From assembly GCA_002304835.1 (NCBI GenBank), contig DBPK01000021.1, positions 350 through 16,337 of the forward strand: a stretch of 15,988 nucleotides of DNA. Reading direction: 5' to 3'. Made by a program: the position numbers and the translations under genes. Source of the DNA: Firmicutes bacterium UBA1422. Its GTDB lineage: Bacteria > Bacillota > Clostridia > Peptostreptococcales > Anaerovoracaceae. The notes beneath the pieces were generated by a model that was given only the letters and a program-made list of their open reading frames with translations, was not told the origin of the DNA and did no database searches. Shown in pieces: positions 6,924 to 13,075 of this stretch (the stretch's first letter is position 1; every line of letters begins with the position of its first letter).

Positions 6924-6948
6924 AAAAGACAGGCATAGCCTGTCTTTT
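6924..6948 (+). terminator. Intrinsic terminator after the AbrB-like gene
   Basis: AAAAGACAGGC and GCCTGTCTTTT form a perfect 11-bp stem around a 3-nt loop, ending in a T-run and followed by ATTGTTCTT. It lies 20 bp after the stop codon. Confidence 0.9.
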
Positions 6949-6955
6949 ATTGTTC

Positions 6956-6982
6956 TTGAAAAAGGGTATCAAATAGTATAAT
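6956..6982 (+). promoter_or_regulatory. Candidate promoter of murA
   Basis: TTGAAA (6956-6961) and a perfect TATAAT (6977-6982) are separated by 15 bp, shorter than ideal. The -10 is about 33 bp before the murA start and directly after the preceding terminator. Confidence 0.55.
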
Positions 6983-7014
6983 ATGTAAGGAGTAAAAATT
7001 CATGGAGGAAAAAC

Positions 7015-8280
7015 GTGGCTAAATATATTGTGCGAAAAAGTGATCCTCTTCGGGGACAGGTGGAGATAAGCGGTTCCAAAAATGCTGTTCTGCCCATAAT
7101 GTCTGCAGCCCTTCTTACAGAAGAAAAGTGTACGATACTTGATGCTCCCGCCCTGAAGGACGTAGAAATAATGTGCCGTCTTCTTGAGGACCTGGGATCC
7201 GAAGTGAGCCAGGATCTTGAGAACAACATTGTTGAAATAGAAACGAAAGAAATATCAACCCATATAGCTTCTCACGAACTTGTAAAGAAAATGAGAGCTT
7301 CCATACTGGTTATGGGGCCTCTTCTTGCAAGAACAGGAAAAGCAAGGATAGCTCTTCCCGGGGGTTGTGCCATAGGAGACAGACCGGTGGAACTACATTT
7401 CAAGGGGCTCCGTGCTCTCGGTGCAGATATAAATGTGGACGGAGCCGGTGTTGTAAGAGCATCTGCCGATTCTCTCAAAGGGGCAAATATCTATCTGGAC
7501 TTTCCCAGCGTAGGGGCAACAGAAAACATAATAATGGCGGCCAGCATGGCTGATGGAACAACTATAATCGAGAATGCTGCCCAGGAACCTGAAATAGTGG
7601 ATCTTGCTACTTTTCTCAATAAAATGGGTGCAAAAATAAAAGGTGCGGGTACGGATACCATCAAAATAGAAGGTGTATCTGTTCTTAGAGGAGCCAAACA
7701 CAATGTTATTCCCGACAGGATAGAAGCCGGTACTTTTATGGTTGCGGCAGCCATAACAAGAGGTGCTATCCTCATAAAAAATGTACTGCCTGATCATGTA
7801 AAGCCGGTTATAGCAAAGCTTAAAGAATGCGGAGTCGAAGTAGAAGCCACCGATGAAGACGTTATAGTAAGAGGGGATGTAAATCCTCTCATATCAACGG
7901 ATATAAAGACATTGCCATATCCGGGGTTCCCCACGGACATGCAGTCCCAGTTCATGGCAATGCTTACCACAGCAGAAGGGTCAAGCATAGTGATCGAAAC
8001 TGTATTTGAAAACAGATATATGCATGTGAGAGAGCTGAACCGCATGGGGGCTCACATAAAAACAGAAGACCGGTGTGCAATAATCGAGGGCAAGGCAAAG
8101 CTAAAAGGATCCCAGGTGGTGGCAACGGATCTTCGTGCAGGAGCAGCCGTAGTGCTGGCCGGGCTGGTGGCGGAAGGCGAAACTGAGATTTCAGAAATAT
8201 ATCATATAGAAAGAGGATATGAGGATTTTGCTGATAAGATAAGAAGCCTTGGAGGGAAAATTGAAAAGGTGGAAGATTAG
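7015..8280 (+). CDS. murA: UDP-N-acetylglucosamine 1-carboxyvinyltransferase
   Basis: A 421-residue MurA, which transfers enolpyruvate from PEP to UDP-GlcNAc in the first committed cytoplasmic step of peptidoglycan synthesis. The full length and family motifs are present: G-S-K-N-A (20-24) with the UDP-GlcNAc-contacting lysine, the loop P-G-G-C-A-I-G-D-R-P at 115-124 with active-site Cys118 (the fosfomycin-reactive residue, Cys115 in E. coli), and F-P-T-D-M-Q in the C-terminal half with the catalytic aspartate. Cys rather than Asp at 118 predicts the fosfomycin-sensitive form. The start is GTG: a GGAGG lies six bases upstream and M-A-K-Y-I-V matches family N-termini; a nearby ATG at 7002 is out of frame. 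Many Firmicutes have two murA copies; whether this is MurA or MurZ type cannot be said here. Confidence 0.97.
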   Translation: MAKYIVRKSDPLRGQVEISGSKNAVLPIMSAALLTEEKCTILDAPALKDVEIMCRLLEDLGSEVSQDLENNIVEIETKEISTHIASHELVKKMRASILVMGPLLARTGKARIALPGGCAIGDRPVELHFKGLRALGADINVDGAGVVRASADSLKGANIYLDFPSVGATENIIMAASMADGTTIIENAAQEPEIVDLATFLNKMGAKIKGAGTDTIKIEGVSVLRGAKHNVIPDRIEAGTFMVAAAITRGAILIKNVLPDHVKPVIAKLKECGVEVEATDEDVIVRGDVNPLISTDIKTLPYPGFPTDMQSQFMAMLTTAEGSSIVIETVFENRYMHVRELNRMGAHIKTEDRCAIIEGKAKLKGSQVVATDLRAGAAVVLAGLVAEGETEISEIYHIERGYEDFADKIRSLGGKIEKVED

Positions 8281-8306
8281 ATCTCATCAGAAAAGGGTGT
8301 GACAGC

Positions 8307-8375
8307 ATGGATGGAACGGCAAGAGAACAAAACCGTACAAAAAGTATGACCGGGGCAATTGCCCCTTGCAAATAG
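8307..8375 (+). CDS. Possible 22-residue peptide between murA and rubrerythrin
   Basis: An ATG at 8307 opens a 22-codon frame ending in TAG, giving a polar N-terminal half and a C-terminus T-G-A-I-A-P-C-K. An AAGGG lies about nine bases upstream, a weak ribosome site. It is the only frame in this 131-bp gap with any start signal. It could be a leader peptide for rbr, a small peptide, or chance; a short frame like this is expected often by chance. Confidence 0.2.
   Translation: MDGTAREQNRTKSMTGAIAPCK
8352..8365. other. GC-rich palindrome upstream of rubrerythrin
   Basis: A perfect 14-bp palindrome GGGGCAATTGCCCC, able to form a 5-bp GC stem with an AATT loop. No U-tract follows, so it is not an intrinsic terminator. 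It could be an operator or an mRNA end stabiliser for murA. Confidence 0.4.
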
Positions 8376-8411
8376 ATCATCAGAACGATTTACTGATAAG
8401 GAGGTAATCAA

Positions 8412-8948
8412 ATGAAAGATTTAAAAGGAACAAAAACACTGGAAAACCTTATGACCGCTTTTGGCGGAGAGTCGGAAGCAAGAAACAAGTATACATACTA
8501 TGCTTCAAAAGCAAAGAAAGAAGGGTATGTTCAGATCCAGAAGATATTTGAAGAAACAGCAGGAAACGAGAAAGAGCATGCTGAGCTCTGGTTCAAACTG
8601 GCTCACGGGATAGGCACAACAGAAGAAAATCTTCTGGATGCAGCCGCCGGAGAGCATTATGAATGGACAGAGATGTACAAAGAAATGGCAGAGACTGCCA
8701 GGCAGGAAGGTTTTGATGAGATCGCGGATCAGATGGAAGGCGTAGCAGCCATTGAAAAAGAGCATGAACAAAGATACAGAAAACTGGCCGAAAATGTAAA
8801 AGCCGGGAAAGTATTTGAAAAAGAAGAGGAAGTTCTGTGGCAGTGTTCAAACTGCGGGCATCAGTTCAAAGCCAGAAAGGCTCCGGACATCTGTCCCGTA
8901 TGCCTTCATGCAAAAGCATATTTCCAGGTAAAACCCGAAAATTTCTAA
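8412..8948 (+). CDS. rbr: Rubrerythrin
   Basis: A 178-residue rubrerythrin, a cytoplasmic peroxidase of anaerobes that reduces hydrogen peroxide with electrons passed through its rubredoxin domain. The N-terminal four-helix domain carries the diiron ligands: Glu20, Glu53 and His56 (G-N-E-K-E-H), Glu81 and Glu84 (G-E-H-Y-E-W), Glu115 and His118 (I-E-K-E-H). The C-terminal rubredoxin-like domain has Cys145-x2-Cys148 and Cys161-x2-Cys164 for a single iron. A full AAGGAGG lies just before the ATG. The gene is separated from murA by 131 bp with no clear terminator, and its 3' end overlaps convergent cbiO by four bases; its own terminator lies inside cbiO. No PerR-type operator is evident upstream. 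A weak promoter candidate is TTGCAA (8366) with TTTACT at 17 bp. Confidence 0.97.
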   Translation: MKDLKGTKTLENLMTAFGGESEARNKYTYYASKAKKEGYVQIQKIFEETAGNEKEHAELWFKLAHGIGTTEENLLDAAAGEHYEWTEMYKEMAETARQEGFDEIADQMEGVAAIEKEHEQRYRKLAENVKAGKVFEKEEEVLWQCSNCGHQFKARKAPDICPVCLHAKAYFQVKPENF

Positions 8949-9637
8949 AGACCATGTTTTTCAAGAGCAGAAAGATCGTCAAGTATATCAGGGGTCCCGT
9001 CATATGACAGGGATCCCTTTTTCAGTATGATGACTCTGCTGCAAAGTTGCCGTGCGATATCCGAATCATGGGTAGCTATTATTTTAGTATGGCCCAGGTT
9101 CCTGACCAGGGAGACAAGTCTTCTTTTTGCTCGGGGGTCCAGAAAGGCAGCAGGCTCATCAAATAGCAGGTTTGACGGATCCATTGCAAGGACTCCGGCC
9201 AGAGCTGCAAGCTTTTTTTCACCTCCTGAAAGTTTGCCCGGTACCCTTGATGAAAGATGTGATATCTTAAGCTCTTCCAGGGCAGACTCGGCTACACGGA
9301 CTGTTTCTTTCTCATTAAGGCCTTTGTTGCGGGGACCGAAGGCAACATCATCAAAAACCGAAGGCATAAAAAGCTGATCATCCGGGTCCTGAAAAATAAT
9401 GCCCACTCTCTGCCTTACATCTGCCACTGTTTTTTTTGAAAGCAGTATATCATCAACATATATTTCTCCCTCTGTATAGGGGGCTATCCCGGTTATTGCC
9501 AGCAGAAGACTGGATTTGCCGGCACCGTTGGCACCCATAAGGGCAATGCTCTCACCTTCGTTTACATTGATATCCAGAGACCTGAGAGCCTCTGTGCCGT
9601 CGGGATATTTGACCGTAAGATTTTTGATTTTTATCAA
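8945..9637 (-). CDS. cbiO: ECF transporter ATPase (cobalt/nickel type)
   Basis: A 230-residue ABC ATPase that would power the neighbouring CbiM/CbiQ membrane complex. Walker A is G-A-N-G-A-G-K-S at 35-42, the Q-loop is I-F-Q-D-P-D-D-Q-L-F (the D-P-D-D-Q form is typical of ECF ATPases), the signature is L-S-G-G-E-K-K, Walker B is L-L-F-D-E-P, and the switch histidine is in A-T-H-D. The frame extends 28 codons upstream, but that part overlaps cbiQ and is not conserved; I choose the TTG at 9637, which has CGGAGGTG seven bases before it and leads into I-K-I-K-N-L-T-V-K-Y-P-D-G. The TTG overlaps the cbiQ stop as TTGA. A single ATPase gene implies a homodimer. The stop codon overlaps that of convergent rbr. 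Confidence 0.93.
   Translation of the reverse strand: MIKIKNLTVKYPDGTEALRSLDINVNEGESIALMGANGAGKSSLLLAITGIAPYTEGEIYVDDILLSKKTVADVRQRVGIIFQDPDDQLFMPSVFDDVAFGPRNKGLNEKETVRVAESALEELKISHLSSRVPGKLSGGEKKLAALAGVLAMDPSNLLFDEPAAFLDPRAKRRLVSLVRNLGHTKIIATHDSDIARQLCSRVIILKKGSLSYDGTPDILDDLSALEKHGL
8990..9022 (+). terminator. Rubrerythrin terminator embedded in the cbiO coding region
   Basis: On the plus strand a stem of about 13 bp forms from 8990-9003 with 9004-9018 (AGGGGTCCC / GGGATCCCT flanking the self-complementary GTCATATGAC), with one bulged A at 9009 and one G-U pair, followed directly by TTTTT. It begins about 40 bp after the rbr stop. On the minus strand no U-tract follows, so it acts one way only. 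The same bases encode residues about 205-215 of CbiO. Confidence 0.8.
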
Positions 9638-10434
9638 CTCAGAACACCTCCGATAAAAACGCTCAAATTGAAAAAGCGCAGAACCAAAAGGGAAGCGGTC
9701 AGAATGAAAATATAAAGCCACTCCCCCCGGGGAACATTACCTGATCTTATATGATCATAATCTCCCGAAAAACCCCTGCACTTCATTGCCGCATATATTC
9801 TTTCGCTTCGGTCTGCAGACCTAAGAAAAAGCTGCCCTGTAAAAGCACCCATGTCTTTCATTTTGACGGCTTTCTCTCCCGGAGCACGAAGCCTATAGGC
9901 AGTATACATGCTTATGGTTTCCTCAAGAGCCGTGTTTATATATCTGTATATCATGGAAAAGAGCAGAACTATCAGAGATGGCACTTTCAGCCTTACGAAT
10001 TGTTTTGATATTTGAGCCATTGGTGTAGTTGCGGCCAGTATCAGAACAGCTGTGACTGTGAGTATGGTTTTAAGGATTATAGAAAAAAATGATATCATAC
10101 CAAAGGAAACGGAAGTGCTGCCAATAAAAAAGGCAGTTTCCTTATCGAAGATCAGATTGGCTGCACCGGCAAAAATGCAAAAGGGCAAAGCTATGGCCAT
10201 CCTGGTAAGCAGGGGCTTTAGCGGTGTTTCGGATATAACCATCAGTATGACCGGATAAAAAACAAAGGGCATAAGTCCGCTTAGATCATACCTGCCGAAT
10301 GAAACAACAATAACCACATATATCAATGTGGTTATTGTTTTGGTCATTGGATCCATTTTGTGTATTGCCGTATTTCCCCGGGCAAGGGAATCAAGCCGGT
10401 GAAAACCGTATGTGGCTTTTGTCAGGCCTTGCAT
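9634..10434 (-). CDS. cbiQ: ECF transporter transmembrane T component CbiQ
   Basis: A 266-residue integral membrane protein that couples the ATPase to the substrate-binding CbiM. Several hydrophobic segments are visible (for example T-I-T-T-L-I-Y-V-V-I-V-V, about 35-48; F-V-F-Y-P-V-I-L-M-V-I; T-I-L-T-V-T-A-V-L-I-L). The cytoplasmic coupling region has the T-component signatures Y-R-L-R-A-P-G and S-E-R-I-Y-A-A-M-K-C-R-G-F-S-G. It starts 13 bp inside the end of cbiM, with an AAGGAAAA ribosome site, and overlaps cbiO by four bases, so the three genes form one coupled operon in the order M-Q-O. Confidence 0.92.
   Translation of the reverse strand: MQGLTKATYGFHRLDSLARGNTAIHKMDPMTKTITTLIYVVIVVSFGRYDLSGLMPFVFYPVILMVISETPLKPLLTRMAIALPFCIFAGAANLIFDKETAFFIGSTSVSFGMISFFSIILKTILTVTAVLILAATTPMAQISKQFVRLKVPSLIVLLFSMIYRYINTALEETISMYTAYRLRAPGEKAVKMKDMGAFTGQLFLRSADRSERIYAAMKCRGFSGDYDHIRSGNVPRGEWLYIFILTASLLVLRFFNLSVFIGGVLS
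9645..9652 (-). promoter_or_regulatory. Ribosome binding site that sets the cbiO TTG start
   Basis: CGGAGGTG on the minus strand, seven bases before TTG and inside the last codons of cbiQ. Its strength and spacing decide for the short form of CbiO. Confidence 0.8.
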
Positions 10435-11402
10435 GCTTTTTTCCTTTTGAAGAGATAAATTATTGCTCCTGATATACCTGTAAGTGCCACCGTTATGAGG
10501 CCGCCGACTATGCCTGCGGCACCTGAGTCATAATCCGGCATGAAAGCTGTTTGTCCCTGTAAAGAACCGGCGACATCTTTGAAAGCACCGTTGTTTGCCA
10601 GTTCTGCTGTGCCTGCGGTTTTCTCCATTGCCCATTCCAGCCCGTCCGGGAAAGAAGATGCAAATATCGACAGTATACCTGCGATAAGCAGGGCTGCAGC
10701 TGAAAAGACTATGATAGTCTTTTTTATTGAAACACCTCCGAGAGATTTTTTTTCTGCAGAGCTTTTTAGTATTTCCGGCCGCATGGATCTGACAAAAACT
10801 AATACCATTCCGGTAACGATCCCTTCTACTATACCTATTGCCAGATGTATGGGCTGCATAAGGAGAAGGAAGGTGCCGAATGGAAGAGCTGTAACACTCG
10901 AGGCTGAGGTCTCAAGGACCACACCGAAGGCACCGGCCTGCAGGCCGATCACTACGGCAAAAACTGAGGCCGCCATGATGCGTCCGTTGCTCAGAACCTT
11001 TCCTGCTATGGGCTTGAAAATAAGAGGATATGCAAAAAGGCATGGTATAATACCCATATTGAAAATGTTGCATCCAAGAGCAAGCAGGCCGCCGTCGGCG
11101 AAGAACAAACATTGTATCAACAGCACTGCCGATATGGTCAGCAATGCCGGATAAGGACCTAGAAGTGCCGCAAGCAATATACCGCCTCCGATATGTCCGC
11201 TGGAGCCGGTGCCGGGTATGGTGAAATTTATCATTTGTGCTGCAAACACAAATGCACCGGACACTGCCATAAGAGGAATTTTTTTCTCGTCAAAATCTTC
11301 TTCTTTTTTCATTTTCACGACCGAATATGCGATCGCTCCCACGCTTACTGCGGCCATTGTAACACCCACTGCCGGTGATACCAAAGCATCTGCCATGTGC
11401 AT
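10422..11402 (-). CDS. cbiM: CbiM/NikM-type substrate-binding component with fused CbiN-like PDGLE domain
   Basis: A 326-residue membrane protein that binds the metal ion of an ECF-type Co or Ni importer. The mature N-terminus M-H-M-A-D-A-L has the His2 that ligates metal together with the N-terminal amine, and G-S-S-G-H-I-G-G-G supplies His70, matching the second conserved histidine of the family. The CbiM part runs to about 210. Residues 228-320 add a second module with two membrane segments around P-D-G-L-E (252-256), the CbiN-like domain that is often a separate protein. Such fusions are known as CbiMN/NikMN. The ATG follows GGAG (TCTCCTTTTC on the plus strand) at close spacing. The sequence cannot say whether cobalt or nickel is carried; no cobalamin or nickel enzyme genes are in the window. 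Confidence 0.93.
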   Translation of the reverse strand: MHMADALVSPAVGVTMAAVSVGAIAYSVVKMKKEEDFDEKKIPLMAVSGAFVFAAQMINFTIPGTGSSGHIGGGILLAALLGPYPALLTISAVLLIQCLFFADGGLLALGCNIFNMGIIPCLFAYPLIFKPIAGKVLSNGRIMAASVFAVVIGLQAGAFGVVLETSASSVTALPFGTFLLLMQPIHLAIGIVEGIVTGMVLVFVRSMRPEILKSSAEKKSLGGVSIKKTIIVFSAAALLIAGILSIFASSFPDGLEWAMEKTAGTAELANNGAFKDVAGSLQGQTAFMPDYDSGAAGIVGGLITVALTGISGAIIYLFKRKKACKA

Positions 11403-11540
11403 GATATATCTCCTTTTCTATAAATAAAAAACCAGAAAAAACGAATGACCTGCTGCTGCAGTTATCCACCTTCCTGGTGACATATTCCGGGTAAACATTA
11501 TATCTGTGATTTGTAATTTGCTGCACCTTCATGATGCAAC
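11403..11540 (-). other. Structured 5' leader of the cbiMQO operon (possible unassigned regulatory RNA)
   Basis: About 138 nt of leader lie between the predicted transcription start (near 11540) and cbiM, and no gene fits here. The RNA begins with an 8-bp hairpin (11540-11520, loop AUGAA), has a possible stem GAUAUA/UAUGUC with a 14-nt loop (about 11500-11475), then a hairpin CACC/GGUG with loop AGGAA (11479-11467). Near the 3' end two T6 runs follow AGCAGGTCAT (about 11440 and 11430), looking like termination tracts, but I see no strong transcribed partner for a terminator stem. I do not see the B12 box of cobalamin riboswitches. A nickel/cobalt riboswitch is possible, but I could not match its conserved bases from memory. 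Confidence 0.45.
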
Positions 11541-11570
11541 ATAATCATTATAGGTGAAAGAGCAGGTCAT
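11445..11570. repeat. Distant 10-bp inverted repeat spanning the cbiM promoter and leader
   Basis: ATGACCTGCT (11445-11454) and AGCAGGTCAT (11561-11570) are perfect inverted copies 106 bp apart. One copy lies in the promoter spacer, touching the -35; the other lies in the leader just before the T-runs. The first copy would not be transcribed from the consensus promoter. Confidence 0.7.
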
Positions 11571-11575
11571 GTCAA
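11547..11575 (-). promoter_or_regulatory. Consensus promoter of cbiMQO
   Basis: On the minus strand TTGACA (11570-11575) and TATAAT (11547-11552) are both perfect and 17 bp apart, the ideal sigma-A promoter. Such a strong promoter on a metal importer would be expected to be repressed. The spacer contains one arm of a 10-bp inverted repeat. Confidence 0.88.
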
Positions 11576-11602
11576 TAATATTCAGATCCATTTTCAAAAC
11601 CC

Positions 11603-11631
11603 TTTTGTATTATCATGCTGTATGGTATAAT
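11603..11631 (+). promoter_or_regulatory. Promoter of the fumarase-fbp operon
   Basis: TGGTATAAT (11623-11631) is an extended -10 with a perfect TATAAT; TTTTGT (11603-11608) is a fair -35 at 17 bp. It gives a start near 11638, which excludes the in-frame ATGs at 11615 and 11630 and supports 11663 as the fumarase start. Confidence 0.65.
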
Positions 11632-11662
11632 GAATTTGCAAGTGGATTCCGCGAGGACGAAA

Positions 11663-12505
11663 ATGAGAGATGTTTTTGTAAATAAAATAACTGATGCGGT
11701 GGCATCTTTGGCCCGGGAGACCAATTACTATCTGGGTGAGGATGTTTGTAAGCGTATTTCACAGTGCAGGGAGGCTGAAGACTGGCCCCCTGCGAAGGAT
11801 ATACTTGCAAAAATAGAAGAAAATATCAAAACAGCAGGTGAAGACGGTATCCCCCTTTGTCAGGACAGCGGACTTGCCTGTGTTTTTTTGGAAATAGGAC
11901 AGGATGTGCATCTCACAGGCGGAAGCATAGAAGATGCCGTAAATGAAGGTGTCCGCAAAGGATATAAAGAAGCATATCTTAGAAAATCAGTCGTATCGGA
12001 CCCTTTAAGAAGGTCAAATACCAATGATAACACTCCGGCGGCCATAACCTATGAGATAGTCCCGGGTGACAGGGTAAAAGTGATTTTTGCACCAAAAGGA
12101 TTCGGTGCCGAAAACATGAGCAGGATCGCCATGCTTGCTCCTTCTGAAGGGGAGCAGGGAGTAAAGGACTTTGTTGCAACGACCGTTTTTGAAGCAGGAG
12201 GGAACCCGTGCCCACCGGTGGTGGTCGGTGTGGGCATAGGCGGCACATTCGACAAGGTGGCTCTTATGGCAAAAAAGGCACTTCTTTTGCCTCTTGATTC
12301 GCCCAACATGGATCCGTATTATGCCGAGATGGAGGAAGAACTGCTGAAAAGGATAAACGGGTCCGGAACGGGACCTCAGGGGTTCGGCGGTAAAACCACT
12401 GCTTTGGCGGTAAAGATACTCACGGCTCCCACCCATATAGCGGGGCTGCCGGTGGCGGTGAACCTTAACTGCCATGTGGCAAGGCACGGAGAGATAATAA
12501 TATAA
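11663..12505 (+). CDS. Class I fumarate hydratase (or tartrate dehydratase), alpha subunit
   Basis: A 280-residue alpha subunit of the oxygen-sensitive iron-sulfur hydro-lyases, most likely fumarase, which interconverts fumarate and L-malate. The three cysteines that hold the [4Fe-4S] cluster are visible: Cys66 in L-C-Q-D-S-G, Cys183 in G-N-P-C-P-P and Cys270 in N-L-N-C-H-V-A. The G-V-G-I-G-G-T-F-D-K segment (189-198) is also a family hallmark. The chosen ATG follows GAGGACGAAA and lies downstream of the predicted transcription start; the longer frame from 11615 does not. The beta subunit gene follows after 12 bp. L(+)-tartrate dehydratase has the same architecture and cannot be excluded from sequence alone, but the fbp linkage and lack of tartrate genes favour fumarase. 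Confidence 0.92.
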   Translation: MRDVFVNKITDAVASLARETNYYLGEDVCKRISQCREAEDWPPAKDILAKIEENIKTAGEDGIPLCQDSGLACVFLEIGQDVHLTGGSIEDAVNEGVRKGYKEAYLRKSVVSDPLRRSNTNDNTPAAITYEIVPGDRVKVIFAPKGFGAENMSRIAMLAPSEGEQGVKDFVATTVFEAGGNPCPPVVVGVGIGGTFDKVALMAKKALLLPLDSPNMDPYYAEMEEELLKRINGSGTGPQGFGGKTTALAVKILTAPTHIAGLPVAVNLNCHVARHGEIII

Positions 12506-12517
12506 AGGATATATAAA

Positions 12518-13075
12518 ATGACAGTGAAAATCAGCGGACCCTTTACAAAAGAAAGACTGGCCCCTCTAAGGGCAGGAGATGATGTTCTTTTGTCCGGGGA
12601 AATATATACAGCAAGGGATGCAGCCCATAAGCGGATGATAGAAATGCTCAAAAGAGGAGAAGCGCTTCCTTTTGAAATAAAAAATGCCATCATTTATTAT
12701 GTAGGTCCAACGCCGGCAAAACCCGGAAGACCAATGGGATCTGCAGGACCGACGACCAGTTACAGAATGGATCCTTATGCACCCATGCTCATGGAAGAAG
12801 GTCAAATGGGGATGATAGGCAAAGGGCCCAGAAGTGAAGAAGTCATAGAGGCAATCAAAAAAAATAAAGCAGTGTATTTTGCTGCAATAGGCGGGGCGGG
12901 AGCTCTCATGTCAAAAAAAATAATAAGATCTGAAACGGTGGCTTTCGAGGATCTTGGCACGGAGGCACTGCGCAGACTCACAGTTGTTGATATGCCTGTA
13001 AAAGTGGCAGTGGACTCTTTGGGAAACGATATTTATAAAACAGGAAGAAAAAAATATCTGGAGGGAAAAAAATGA
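12518..13075 (+). CDS. Class I fumarate hydratase, beta subunit
   Basis: A 185-residue beta subunit that completes the fumarase with the alpha subunit just upstream; together they equal the single-chain class I enzyme of E. coli. Family segments are V-L-L-S-G-E-I-Y-T-A-R-D-A-A-H (23-37), Y-Y-V-G-P-T-P-A-K-P-G (60-70), S-A-G-P-T-T-S-Y-R-M-D-P-Y (75-87) and M-I-G-K-G (99-103), which line the substrate site. The ribosome site is modest (AAAGGAT about ten bases before the ATG), so translation may depend on ribosomes coming from the alpha gene. The stop codon overlaps the start of fbp as ATGA. Confidence 0.93.
   Translation: MTVKISGPFTKERLAPLRAGDDVLLSGEIYTARDAAHKRMIEMLKRGEALPFEIKNAIIYYVGPTPAKPGRPMGSAGPTTSYRMDPYAPMLMEEGQMGMIGKGPRSEEVIEAIKKNKAVYFAAIGGAGALMSKKIIRSETVAFEDLGTEALRRLTVVDMPVKVAVDSLGNDIYKTGRKKYLEGKK

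Noticed and set aside
7393..7797. Minus-strand frame of 134 codons inside murA
   Set aside because: Shadow of murA; composition (Tyr, Cys, His, Ser rich) and lack of start signals argue against a gene.
8952..8990. Separate terminator for the cbi operon downstream of cbiO
   Set aside because: On the minus strand no hairpin followed by a U-tract is visible near or beyond the cbiO stop.
9638..9721. 28-codon N-terminal extension of cbiO
   Set aside because: It overlaps cbiQ in another frame and does not belong to an ABC ATPase; a strong ribosome site supports the TTG at 9637.
10540..11154. Plus-strand frame of 204 codons opposite cbiM
   Set aside because: It is the complement of a conserved membrane protein gene, has biased Ala/Arg/Thr composition and no start signals.
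11403..11540. Cobalamin riboswitch in the cbiM leader
   Set aside because: Neither the B12 box nor the other conserved core segments are recognisable, and the leader is shorter than a usual cobalamin riboswitch.
11615..11662. 16-codon N-terminal extension of the fumarase alpha subunit
   Set aside because: It begins upstream of the predicted transcription start and includes the -10 box.
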